Source: Gemmatimonadota bacterium (GTDB lineage Bacteria; Gemmatimonadota; Gemmatimonadetes; Gemmatimonadales; Gemmatimonadaceae). Taken from it: a DNA stretch of 64,000 nt. The notes beneath the pieces are model-generated. The model did not search any database. It was given only the letters and a program-made list of their open reading frames with translations, and had not been told where the DNA came from. The translations under genes were made by a program, and so were the position numbers. Of the stretch, positions 8,469 to 15,913 are shown in pieces; within the stretch, counting starts at the first letter, position 1; every line of letters starts with the position of its first letter. The DNA is taken from positions 420,702 to 484,701 of the forward strand of contig JAZKBK010000006.1 of assembly GCA_040388625.1 (NCBI GenBank). The letters are read 5' to 3'.

Positions 8469-10652
8469 TCAGTCCTGCGGGTAGAAGCGCGCGTTGGAGC
8501 GCGCCATCTGCAACAGGATGGGTGCGGCTTCGAACCGCCCTGGAAACCTTACGTTCAGGTCGTCCAATTGCTGCAAGAACAGCTCGATCCCCATGGTGTC
8601 CATGTAACGGAATGGGCCGCCACGGAACGGAGGAAAGCCGATTCCGAATACCCCACCGACGTCGCCGTCGCGCGGTGAGCGGATGATTCCTTCTTCAAGA
8701 CAGCGCGCTGCTTCGTTGAGCATCGCGTAAACGGTGCGACGCTGAATGTCGTCTTCGGAGATCTCCGCGCGCGGGCGACCGGGTGCGAAGATCTCGTACA
8801 CCGACTGGTCGACGCCACCCTTCTTTCCGGCTTCGTCGTAAATGTAGAATCCCTTCTTCGACTTGCGGCCGAAACGTCCCGCGTCGATCACGCTTCGCAG
8901 TGATTCCGGTTGCGAGAGACGGGCGCCGAACTCGTCGAACATGATCTGGCCCACCTTGCCGGCAATGTCGAGCCCCACCTCATCGACGAGAGTTATGGGC
9001 CCTACCGGAAATCCGAAATCCACGAGTGCCTTGTCGATCGCCTCGATCGAGCCGCCCTCGTCGAGCAACCGTCCGGCTTCACTTATGTACGGAGCGAGTA
9101 TCCGGTTCACGAAGAAGCCGGGCGAGTCCTGCACGACGATGACCGTCTTGCCCAGCTTCTTGCCATATGCGACAGCCGTTGCGGTCACCGAATCCGACGT
9201 ACGCCCGGTAACGATCACTTCCAGCAACGGCATCCTGTCGACCGGAGAGAAGAAGTGCATGCCCAGCACACGCTCGGGACGGCGCGACACTTCAGCGATT
9301 CGCGTCACGGGGAGGGTGCTCGTGTTGGTCGCGAAGATCGCCTCCGGCTTGACGACGGCCTCGACCTCACGAAGCACCGCATGCTTCACGTCCAGATCCT
9401 CGAATACAGCCTCGATCACGAGATCGACGTTCGCAAAGCCGCTATAATCGATCGTGCCGCTGACGAGCGACATGGTATCCGCGTACTGCATGCGCGTGAT
9501 CTGGCGTCTGGTCAACCGTCCCTTCAGCACCTTGCTGATCGCGCTCAAACCCTTGCCGATGTGTGGCCAATCGGCGTCCTTCATTCGTACTATCGTTCCC
9601 TGCTGAATCGCTACACTCGCGATGCCGGCACCCATGAACCCGGAGCCGATTATTCCGATCTTCTGGATGTTGAGTGCGGCGGCGGTGTGACCTGGGGGAA
9701 GTCCACTGTCCTTCTTGAGCGCGGTCGTGGCGAAGAAGAGGAAGATGAGCTGTCTCGACACATCAGTCGCAGCCATCTGGCCGAACAGTCGCGCCTCCTC
9801 GCGCAGACCAGCCGGCATTCCTCTGTTCATTCCGGCTTCGACAGCATCGATAGCCGCCAGCGCCGCGGGAAAATGGCCGTGCGTCTTCTTTTCGGTCTCC
9901 TCGCGCGCCTTCCTGAACACGACGCTGCGGCCGACCGGATTCGAATCCAGCAGCAGTCCGGACGCGCCGCGCGAGCGCGACGCGCGCTTGAGTCGTCCGT
10001 CACCCAGCGCTCTGGCTCGATCGATCGCGATGCGACGCAGGATTGCGGGATGCACCATCTCATCCACCAGGCCGGTCTGCAACGCCTTCTTGGCGCGCAC
10101 GTTCTTGCTCGTGAGAATCATGTCCAGCGCGGCACGGGCTCCGATCAGACGCGGCAGGCGCTGCGTGCCGCCTGCACCGGGAATCAATCCGAGCTGCACT
10201 TCAGGCAACGCGAGAATCGTTTTGGGGTCATCGGTCGCGATGCGCCATCTGCATGCGAGCGACGCTTCCAATCCGCCACCAAGACACGCTCCGTGAATCG
10301 CCGCGACGAACGGAACGCGCGACTTTTCAAAATGCTCGACGAGTGCCTGTCCGTCGCGACTCAGACGCTCGGCGTCCTCCGCATCACGCAGTTGCGTGAA
10401 CTCTTCGATGTCTGCGCCGGCGATGAAAGTATCCGGCTTTCCACTGATCAGGACTGCGCCCTTCACCGTGTCGTCGCGGTCGATGCGATCGAACAATTCG
10501 ACGAACGCTTCGCGCATGCCGCGCGTGATCTTGTTCACCGGCTCGCCGACCAGGTCGATCGTCAGGATCGCGATGCCATCTTCGATTTCCATGGTCACGG
10601 GAGCCTGATACCGTCCATTCGCGACCGGAGTGTTCATGCGAGGCTCCGTCAT
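8469..10652 (-). CDS. fadJ: Fatty acid oxidation bifunctional enoyl-CoA hydratase / 3-hydroxyacyl-CoA dehydrogenase
   Basis: This protein of about 727 residues has the multifunctional beta-oxidation alpha-subunit layout. An N-terminal crotonase domain carries ACLGGGLEASLAC and LPEVQLGLIPGAGGTQRLP, with both catalytic glutamates present. A 3-hydroxyacyl-CoA dehydrogenase domain follows, with the NAD-binding motif GSGFMGAGIA and the catalytic HFFSPVDRMPL, then two C-terminal HACD domains (GFFVNRILAPY, PFRGGPFRYMD). The start at 10652 overlaps the thiolase stop as ATGA; an upstream in-frame start at 10700 would overlap the thiolase by 52 bases. The pairing with a FadI-type thiolase favours the fadJ name over fadB. 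Confidence 0.95.
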   Translation of the reverse strand: MTEPRMNTPVANGRYQAPVTMEIEDGIAILTIDLVGEPVNKITRGMREAFVELFDRIDRDDTVKGAVLISGKPDTFIAGADIEEFTQLRDAEDAERLSRDGQALVEHFEKSRVPFVAAIHGACLGGGLEASLACRWRIATDDPKTILALPEVQLGLIPGAGGTQRLPRLIGARAALDMILTSKNVRAKKALQTGLVDEMVHPAILRRIAIDRARALGDGRLKRASRSRGASGLLLDSNPVGRSVVFRKAREETEKKTHGHFPAALAAIDAVEAGMNRGMPAGLREEARLFGQMAATDVSRQLIFLFFATTALKKDSGLPPGHTAAALNIQKIGIIGSGFMGAGIASVAIQQGTIVRMKDADWPHIGKGLSAISKVLKGRLTRRQITRMQYADTMSLVSGTIDYSGFANVDLVIEAVFEDLDVKHAVLREVEAVVKPEAIFATNTSTLPVTRIAEVSRRPERVLGMHFFSPVDRMPLLEVIVTGRTSDSVTATAVAYGKKLGKTVIVVQDSPGFFVNRILAPYISEAGRLLDEGGSIEAIDKALVDFGFPVGPITLVDEVGLDIAGKVGQIMFDEFGARLSQPESLRSVIDAGRFGRKSKKGFYIYDEAGKKGGVDQSVYEIFAPGRPRAEISEDDIQRRTVYAMLNEAARCLEEGIIRSPRDGDVGGVFGIGFPPFRGGPFRYMDTMGIELFLQQLDDLNVRFPGRFEAAPILLQMARSNARFYPQD

Positions 10653-11947
10653 ACGTCGCGCTCCAGCACCATCGCGAAGCCAAGGCCGCCGGCTGCGCAA
10701 ACCGTCATGAGACCATACTGCGCATCGCGGCGGCCCATCTCGTTCAGCAACGTCGTAGTTATGCGCGCGCCTGTCGCGCCGAAAGGATGGCCGAGCGCGA
10801 TCGAGCCGCCCATGACGTTCAATCGCGCGCGATCGACTTCACCGACTGGATGCTCGAAGCCGGCGCGATGCGCCCACTCCACCGACTCGAACCCCTTGAG
10901 ATTGCACAGCACCTGCGCCGCGAATGCCTCGTGCATCTCGACGAGGTCCATGTCTGCAAGTGTGAGTCCCGCGCGGTGCAGCGCAACAGGTGCAGCAAGC
11001 ACCGGGCCCATCAAGAGCTGCTCGCCGGGATCGAGCGCGGAGTATGCGTACGATTTGATGTAGCCGAGTGGCTCGTAGCCGAGCGACTTTGCCTTTGCCT
11101 CGCTCATGAGAAGGACGCAGGCACCGCCATCCGTAAGCGGCGACGAGTTGCCGGCGGTGACGGAACCGTAACGCCTGTCGAAGACAGGTTTCAGCGCAGC
11201 GAGCTTCTCGTACGATGTGTCTTCACGTATGCCGTTGTCGGTCTTCACGACAGCGTCGTACTGCGGCGGCACCAGCACGGGCGAGATTTCGGCGGTCAGC
11301 CTACCATCGGCGGTGCCGGCAGCTGCAAGCCTGTGCGAGCGCAGCGCGAAGTGATCCTGATCCTCGCGCGATATGTCGTTGATCTTCGCCATCTTCTCAG
11401 CGCTCTCGCCCATCGTCTCGCCGGTCGTTGGCTCCGCGATCGCCGGAGTGATGGGAACCAGATCCCTGGGCCGGATCCGGGAGAGTGCACCGATACGGCC
11501 GGTAAGCGATTTGGCGCGCGACGCCGCGACCAGAGCATCCGCAAAGCCTCTCGAATGCAGAACCGGCACGTTGGAGAGCGATTCAGCGCCGCCGGCGATT
11601 ATCACGTCGTGATGGCCCAGCGCTATCTGATCCGCAGCGTCGGTTATCGCCTGGTTCGCCGACGCGCAAGCGCGGCTCACACTGTAGGCCTGCACGCCCT
11701 TGGGCAACGTCGGCATCAGCGAGACTTCGCGCGCAATGTTCGGGGCCAGAACGTTTGGAACAACCGTGCCGAATATCAGCGCTTCGACCTCGGTCCCGCC
11801 CAGATTGGACCGCTGGAGCAGCTCGTTCACGCACAGCTTGCCGAGTTCGATCGCAGAGAGGCCCTTGAACACAGTGCCGGAGCGTGCGAACGGCGTTCTC
11901 ACGCCCGCCACAACCGCGACGCGGCGCCCGTTTCCAAAGGTCGGCAT
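10649..11947 (-). CDS. fadI: Acetyl-CoA acyltransferase (3-ketoacyl-CoA thiolase)
   Basis: This 432-residue thiolase catalyses the last step of beta-oxidation. The acyl-accepting Cys lies in VSRACASANQ, the His of MHEAFAAQ is present, and the C-terminal GHPFGATGAR and CAAGGLG supply the general base region. The length matches the long FadI/trifunctional beta-subunit type rather than the shorter FadA. It is the first gene of the six-gene minus-strand operon; its stop overlaps the fadJ start by four bases. A perfect 8-bp dyad lies about 90 bases upstream and may be an operator (inference). Confidence 0.95.
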   Translation of the reverse strand: MPTFGNGRRVAVVAGVRTPFARSGTVFKGLSAIELGKLCVNELLQRSNLGGTEVEALIFGTVVPNVLAPNIAREVSLMPTLPKGVQAYSVSRACASANQAITDAADQIALGHHDVIIAGGAESLSNVPVLHSRGFADALVAASRAKSLTGRIGALSRIRPRDLVPITPAIAEPTTGETMGESAEKMAKINDISREDQDHFALRSHRLAAAGTADGRLTAEISPVLVPPQYDAVVKTDNGIREDTSYEKLAALKPVFDRRYGSVTAGNSSPLTDGGACVLLMSEAKAKSLGYEPLGYIKSYAYSALDPGEQLLMGPVLAAPVALHRAGLTLADMDLVEMHEAFAAQVLCNLKGFESVEWAHRAGFEHPVGEVDRARLNVMGGSIALGHPFGATGARITTTLLNEMGRRDAQYGLMTVCAAGGLGFAMVLERDV

Positions 11948-12035
11948 TGCTTGAACTTAGGCAGCAGGCGCGCGTTGTGCTACCGAGCAGCCGCCCGGAC
12001 GGTCGTCTGCCCGCCGCGTTCATTGGGCATTGGCA

Positions 12036-12055
12036 CAGATGCGGACGCGCATCTG
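12036..12055. promoter_or_regulatory. 20-bp dyad upstream of the fad operon
   Basis: CAGATGCG and CGCATCTG form a perfect 8-bp inverted repeat with a 4-base centre, 89 bases upstream of the fadI start in the only sizeable non-coding gap before the operon. It could bind a dimeric repressor of the TetR or FadR type or fold as an RNA hairpin. No regulator gene is adjacent, so this is a suggestion from position and symmetry only. Confidence 0.35.
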
Positions 12056-12100
12056 CTCGCAACTCTGCGCGATTAACCTGGAAGTCCGGGATCCGGGCAC

Positions 12101-12123
12101 AAAAAAGCCGCCCATCGGACGGC
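12101..12123 (-). terminator. Rho-independent terminator after the NlpC/P60 gene
   Basis: Read on the minus strand, GCCGTCC, a 3-base loop and GGGCGGC form a 7-bp GC-rich stem (one G-T pair) followed directly by six T residues. It starts 20 bases after the stop of the NlpC/P60 gene. This is the clearest intrinsic terminator in the window. Confidence 0.85.
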
Positions 12124-12143
12124 AAAGCTCAGCCTGGTTCGAC

Positions 12144-12719
12144 TCAGTTCAGTACCGAGTCCGGATTCTGTGAATCATCGAAGGCGAATACGCGCCTTGC
12201 ACCCTTCCACCAGCTGCTCCTGGTGTTTGCCAGGGTTTCGACCTTCACTCGGGACCCCGGCGTTGGCGCGTGCACGTAACGGCCATCACCTATATAGATG
12301 CCGATGTGCGAGATACGCTTGCCGTGGCCAAAAGTAAGGAGGTCGCCGGGCTTGAGCGACGCGATGTCGCGCTCGATCTTCTTGCCGGCCAGCGCCTGCT
12401 CACGCGACGTCCGTGGAAGCTTCGCCCCGAAATGTTCCATCACGTACTGTACGAGCCCACTGCAATCGAAACCCGAGGACGGCGATTCGGCACCGCGCTT
12501 GTACTTGATCCCGAGCTGCGCACGCGACAGGGCAACTATCGAATCCCGGAGCGCGTGAATCGAGCTGCTGAGCTGCTGGAATGGCCTGGGCTCCGGAACA
12601 GGCTTTGGCTGCGTGATGGTCACAGTCTGGGCGCCCGCCGACGACACAAATAGAGCGCCGGAAAGAACCGCGACGCTCATAAGATTTGTGATACGGCTCC
12701 TGCCGCGGCTGTTTTTCAT
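12144..12719 (-). CDS. NlpC/P60 family cell-wall hydrolase
   Basis: This 191-residue secreted protein has an N-terminal hydrophobic signal (LMSVAVLSGALFVSSAGAQ). A proline-rich linker and a helical segment precede the NlpC/P60 domain in the C-terminal half. The catalytic Cys is in FDCSGLVQYVM, the His in SHIGIYIGDG, and the third polar residue is the His of RYVHAPTPGS. Such enzymes cleave D-Glu-gamma-meso-diaminopimelate or similar bonds in peptidoglycan stem peptides. It is followed by a strong terminator and preceded by a 76-base gap after the DUF4097 gene, so it may have its own promoter or be the end of the greA transcript. Confidence 0.92.
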   Translation of the reverse strand: MKNSRGRSRITNLMSVAVLSGALFVSSAGAQTVTITQPKPVPEPRPFQQLSSSIHALRDSIVALSRAQLGIKYKRGAESPSSGFDCSGLVQYVMEHFGAKLPRTSREQALAGKKIERDIASLKPGDLLTFGHGKRISHIGIYIGDGRYVHAPTPGSRVKVETLANTRSSWWKGARRVFAFDDSQNPDSVLN

Positions 12720-12795
12720 GCTCGGTCAAGCTAAAGATCGGCACCTCATGCTGCAACCGCGAAAAGAAACCGACAATCAGCCGACCGGCATCATA

Positions 12796-13581
12796 TTAGT
12801 GATATCTGGCTGCAGGGATCGTGACGTGACCCTTGACGTCACGGTACTCGATCGACCCGTTACCGTTGGCCCGCACTGCCAGATTGCCGCCGATTCCACG
12901 GGCTGCGACCTCTCCTGACGACTTGGATCCCACCGTCACGTCGCCGCCTATGCTGGACAGCTGGATCTCTCCCGACCCGTCCTGCGGGATGCTGACCGAG
13001 CCGGCGATGTTGTTCAAATAGATCGCGCCGCCGCCATCCACGATGTGGACGTCGCCATAGACGTTGGCGACGATCATGTCGCCGCCGCCGTCCGTTACGT
13101 CGAGCTTGCCGCCCACCGTGTCTATGTCCAGGCCACCGTCGCCGTGCCTCAGACGCATGGTCCCCACGTTGCGGAAGGTGGACTCGCCCGTGCTGTCGAT
13201 CACGTCGAGGGCCAGCGATGGCGGCAGCTGAATCACGAGATCGAGTGACGCGGTGGCTCCGGGATCGTGGCGCGAAGGCGGGAGAATCGCGGAGACGAGG
13301 ATCGTGTCGCCCGCCCTGCGGCTTGTTATCCGGATCCCGTTGAGGGTTGCGACGGTCGCCGCGTGCGCGGTCCCGGTGACGAGGACTTCCGTCGCTGAAC
13401 TCACTCCCTGAACCTTGAGATTGCCCGCACCCGCGTTCAGCACGAGCACGGTTGCTCCCGCGGCTGGAACGTGCACAGTGCGCGTCGCAGTCTGCTCCAT
13501 TCGGCGCAGCGTGCATCCACCCAACAGCACAATGGCGATACCAACGCCAAGCCTGGCCACCCGCGCAGGCACCACGGTCAC
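12796..13581 (-). CDS. Putative surface lipoprotein with DUF4097-type beta-helix
   Basis: Starting from the GTG at 13581 the protein is 261 residues and begins with a lipoprotein signal ending LLGGC (Cys23). The frame stays open to a TTG at 13650, but the extra residues would precede the signal. The rest is a series of short beta-strand repeats such as GGLDIDTVGGKLDVTDGGG and GDVHIVDGGGAIYLNNIAG. This is the DUF4097 (putative adhesin) right-handed repeat pattern, with Asp/Gly/Ser turns and no catalytic motif. Function in this family is unknown. It lies downstream of greA in the same direction, with a hairpin between them. Confidence 0.82.
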   Translation of the reverse strand: MTVVPARVARLGVGIAIVLLGGCTLRRMEQTATRTVHVPAAGATVLVLNAGAGNLKVQGVSSATEVLVTGTAHAATVATLNGIRITSRRAGDTILVSAILPPSRHDPGATASLDLVIQLPPSLALDVIDSTGESTFRNVGTMRLRHGDGGLDIDTVGGKLDVTDGGGDMIVANVYGDVHIVDGGGAIYLNNIAGSVSIPQDGSGEIQLSSIGGDVTVGSKSSGEVAARGIGGNLAVRANGNGSIEYRDVKGHVTIPAARYH

Positions 13582-13772
13582 GCTGAACGGAGAGTCATGA
13601 GCCTCGGCAACTCGACACTGTACTCGGTAATTACGTCGCAGCGAACGCAAGCGCTGTCTCGCCGCATGCGAGAGCCGTCGGAGCCCCTGTCACGAGTCTC
13701 CGGGCGGGGCGATCTGGAGTACCCTTCGGTTGAAGCCGATGTTCACTCTGAACGATTCCAGAGGGCCGTGCG

Positions 13773-13800
13773 CGGGTGCCGCCAGCATCGGTGGCACCCG
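13773..13800 (-). terminator. Stem-loop after greA, no U-tract
   Basis: An 11-bp stem (one G-T pair) with a 6-base loop, built on CGGGTGCC and GGCACCCG, begins seven bases beyond the greA stop on the minus strand. There is no T-run on either side, so it may only stabilise the 3' end or reduce read-through into the DUF4097 gene. Confidence 0.45.
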
Positions 13801-13806
13801 TGGATC

Positions 13807-14271
13807 CTACATATCGTGGATGGTCTTTATCGCGGTGACCTTGAGGTGCCGCACCGAGGTCGGAAGGCGCAGGATCGTCGTCTCTCCCAGCTTCTTGCCT
13901 ACCAGAGATCTTCCAATCGGTGATGACATCGACACGTGGCCTTCCTCGAAGTCACCATCGCCAAAGACGAGGCTGTAGACCTCTGTCTTGCCGTTCTTCT
14001 CGTCCTCCACCGTGACTTCGGAGCCGAGTCCGACGGCATCGCGCGCGATCTGTGAGACATCGATCTGCGACAACTTGGAGAGACGCTGACGCAGCTGCCC
14101 CAGACGCGCCTGAACGAATTGCTGACGCTCGAGGGCGGCCTTGTACTCCGAATTCTCACGCAGGTCGCCGAGCTCGACGGCCTTACGGATCTCATTCGGC
14201 AATACAACGTTCAACTCGTGCTGCAGCTTCTCGACCTCTGCGCCGAGCTTGAGCTTGAGCTCTTCGATCAT
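13807..14271 (-). CDS. greA: Transcription elongation factor GreA
   Basis: This 154-residue protein has the GreA layout. The N-terminal coiled coil carries the acidic tip in LGDLRENSEYKAALERQ, whose Asp and Glu coordinate the RNA polymerase active-site magnesium for transcript cleavage. The C-terminal FKBP-like domain includes VTVEDEKNGK and VSMSSPIGRSLVGKK. I chose the ATG at 14271 (MIEELKLKL); the upstream open frame to 14391 is non-coding leader that contains a terminator-like hairpin. GreA rescues backtracked RNA polymerase. Confidence 0.96.
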   Translation of the reverse strand: MIEELKLKLGAEVEKLQHELNVVLPNEIRKAVELGDLRENSEYKAALERQQFVQARLGQLRQRLSKLSQIDVSQIARDAVGLGSEVTVEDEKNGKTEVYSLVFGDGDFEEGHVSMSSPIGRSLVGKKLGETTILRLPTSVRHLKVTAIKTIHDM

Positions 14272-14313
14272 GGGAGCCTCGATGCGACGATGCCTGATGT
14301 GAGAGGGGGAGGC

Positions 14314-14346
14314 AAAAAAATGAACGCCCGGCCGGGGGGTCGGGCG
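14314..14346 (-). terminator. Terminator-like hairpin in the greA leader
   Basis: On the minus strand CGCCCGAC and GCCGGGCG pair (one G-T) around a C-rich loop, and four bases later a run of seven T residues follows. The element lies 43 bases upstream of the greA start and downstream of no visible minus-strand gene. It therefore looks like a leader attenuator that would end a short RNA, as the greA leader does in E. coli (GraL). Confidence 0.6.
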
Positions 14347-14459
14347 AACGGATGATTCGAGGAAGTTATCCGGCCGCGCTGGAAGGCGCAATCCGACGCC
14401 GGTCGGATGTGCAGGTCTGCACCGGGCAATATCCGATTGGCTATCTTGCTCCAGCTGTC

Positions 14460-14711
14460 ATGACTGGCACTCCTTCTTCATCGAATGGTGCGGCGATCGC
14501 CGCCGCCACTACCGGACCAACGCTGAGCGAGCGTGAGCGGGTGGTGGATCTGCTGCAGCTTCGATTCGCCGACGACCATCTCTCGCTGGATGAGTTCGAG
14601 CGTCGCGTAGCCGCGGCGTACCAGACGAGAACGGCGGCCGAGCTGGACGATCTGGTGGCGGATCTCACGCCGGCAACGACGCTGCCAGCCGTGACAGCGG
14701 CGCAGTCATGA
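14460..14711 (+). CDS. DUF1707 domain protein
   Basis: This 83-residue protein contains LSERERVVDLLQLRFADDHL followed by SLDEFERRVAAAYQTRTAAELDDLVADL, the DUF1707/SHOCT-like pattern of a short helical module. It usually forms an N-terminal domain of membrane proteins in actinobacteria; here it stands alone with an Ala/Thr-rich N-terminus and no membrane segment. The ATG at 14460 is preferred over an upstream in-frame ATG at 14352, which would run through the greA divergent promoter region. Its stop overlaps the next gene's ATG by four bases. Confidence 0.8.
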   Translation: MTGTPSSSNGAAIAAATTGPTLSERERVVDLLQLRFADDHLSLDEFERRVAAAYQTRTAAELDDLVADLTPATTLPAVTAAQS

Positions 14712-15283
14712 GCAGATTGATACTCGCGATCGCGGCGGTCGCCACGCTGAGTGCGTGCTCGCGCTTCGAATCGTCTCGGAAATCCGATTCTGCGACAGCA
14801 CGGTCCGATTCCAGCGTACAACACCCCGCCGACACCGCCATCACGGTAACCGCAACTGGCTACGGGCCGCTTCGCATCGGGATGACCGTCGCCGCCGCCG
14901 CGAGCGCACTCCACTCTCCTGCTCCATCGACAGTTGGGCTCGACACGGCATGCGCGTACGTTCACTTCGACGCCGCGCCGCCCGGCATGCGAATCATGGT
15001 CACCGGCGGAACAGTCGTGCGCATCGAGGTCGATTCGACCACGGTGCCGACCGGACTCGGCGTGCGTGTCGGAGACTCGGAAGCGCGCGTCAAGGCGCTG
15101 TACGGGTCGCGCGTTTCAGTCGAGCCACACAAGTACCTGCCCGGCGGTCATTATCTCGTCGTGTCTCCCATACCGCCAACCGACAGCAACTTCCGTTTGA
15201 TATTCGAGACGGACGGAAGTCGCGTTACATCCTACAGAGCAGGCCAGCTGCCACAGGTCCAGTGGGTGGAGGGATGTGCATAG
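14708..15283 (+). CDS. Putative lipoprotein of unknown function
   Basis: This 191-residue protein starts with a short signal ending LSAC (Cys17), followed by a Ser/Asp-rich linker. The mature part begins GYGPLRIGMTVAAAAS, a pattern seen in small secreted proteins where an RIGMT segment opens a repeated alpha-beta unit. A second such unit includes GVRVGDSEARVKALYG. No catalytic residues stand out. It overlaps the DUF1707 stop by four bases (ATGA) and ends two bases before the isochorismatase-fold gene, so these form one operon. Confidence 0.8.
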   Translation: MSRLILAIAAVATLSACSRFESSRKSDSATARSDSSVQHPADTAITVTATGYGPLRIGMTVAAAASALHSPAPSTVGLDTACAYVHFDAAPPGMRIMVTGGTVVRIEVDSTTVPTGLGVRVGDSEARVKALYGSRVSVEPHKYLPGGHYLVVSPIPPTDSNFRLIFETDGSRVTSYRAGQLPQVQWVEGCA

Positions 15284-15284
15284 C

Positions 15285-15872
15285 ATGGAAGCCATATCGA
15301 TAACTCCCGCGACGACAGCGCTCGTCCTCATCGATCTCCAGCGCGGAATCGCCGGCGGCACAACGGTACCGCACGGAGCGTCGCTGGTCGTGCAGAACGC
15401 GGCCAGGCTGGCACAGGCCTGTCGCGATGCAGGAGTGCTCGTGATTTTCGTGCGCGTGGACGTGGGTCCCGGTGGCATACTCTTCCCGCGCGTCAACTCC
15501 GACGTTCCACGGCCGGCGTTCAAGACTTCAGCGGGCTGGTCGGATCTCGTGCCTGAGCTTGGCGCGGGCGAGCGTGACGTGATCGTCACAAAGCATCAGC
15601 CGAACGCATTCTTCGCGACCGATCTTGAAATTCACCTGTCACGCCGCGGCATTCGCACGATCATACTCGGCGGAATCTCCACCAATATCGGTGTAGAGTC
15701 CACGGCGCGCGCTGCGCAGGAGCGCGGTTACGATCAGATATTCGTCGAGGATGCAATGGCCGCGCGTGAGGTGGACCTTCACGAGTTTCCGGTCCGTCGT
15801 TTCTTCCCGACGATCGGCAGAGTGCGCAGCACCGCGGATGTCGTTGCTTGCCTGAGCGCGGCGGCGAAGTAG
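15285..15872 (+). CDS. Isochorismatase-fold hydrolase lacking the catalytic Cys
   Basis: This 195-residue protein has the isochorismatase (cysteine hydrolase) fold. ALVLIDLQRGI gives the catalytic Asp, and DVIVTKHQPNAFFATDL the Lys. At the place where amidases of this family carry a Cys (usual T-N-V-C-V-E-S-T-A-R), this protein reads STNIGVESTAR, so the nucleophile is Gly. EntB/PhzD-type isochorismatases also lack this Cys and use the Asp. Substrate is unknown; a vinyl-ether or other non-amidase reaction is more likely than an amidase (inference). I prefer ATG 15285, with GGAGGG upstream, over a GTG at 15276. Confidence 0.88.
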   Translation: MEAISITPATTALVLIDLQRGIAGGTTVPHGASLVVQNAARLAQACRDAGVLVIFVRVDVGPGGILFPRVNSDVPRPAFKTSAGWSDLVPELGAGERDVIVTKHQPNAFFATDLEIHLSRRGIRTIILGGISTNIGVESTARAAQERGYDQIFVEDAMAAREVDLHEFPVRRFFPTIGRVRSTADVVACLSAAAK

Positions 15873-15890
15873 ATCGTCTGGAACTGGTCG

Positions 15891-15913
15891 TTCCCATTTT
15901 CGCGGGAATGACG
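15891..15913 (-). repeat. Solitary REP-like palindrome overlapping a start codon
   Basis: On the minus strand this 23-mer reads CGTCATTCCCGCGAAA followed by ATGGGAA. It matches 38402-38424 except at two positions. It contains an imperfect inverted repeat and covers the ATG (15908-15910) of the downstream glycosidase gene. Confidence 0.75.

Noticed and set aside
7120-8484. Plus-strand open frame opposite the M14 peptidase gene
   Set aside because: The peptidase on the minus strand has intact zinc motifs and operon spacing; this frame has none.
8910-11063. Plus-strand open frame of 717 codons opposite fadJ and fadI
   Set aside because: It lies entirely antisense to two well-supported enzymes; GC-rich third positions keep the opposite frame open. 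No domain motifs are visible.
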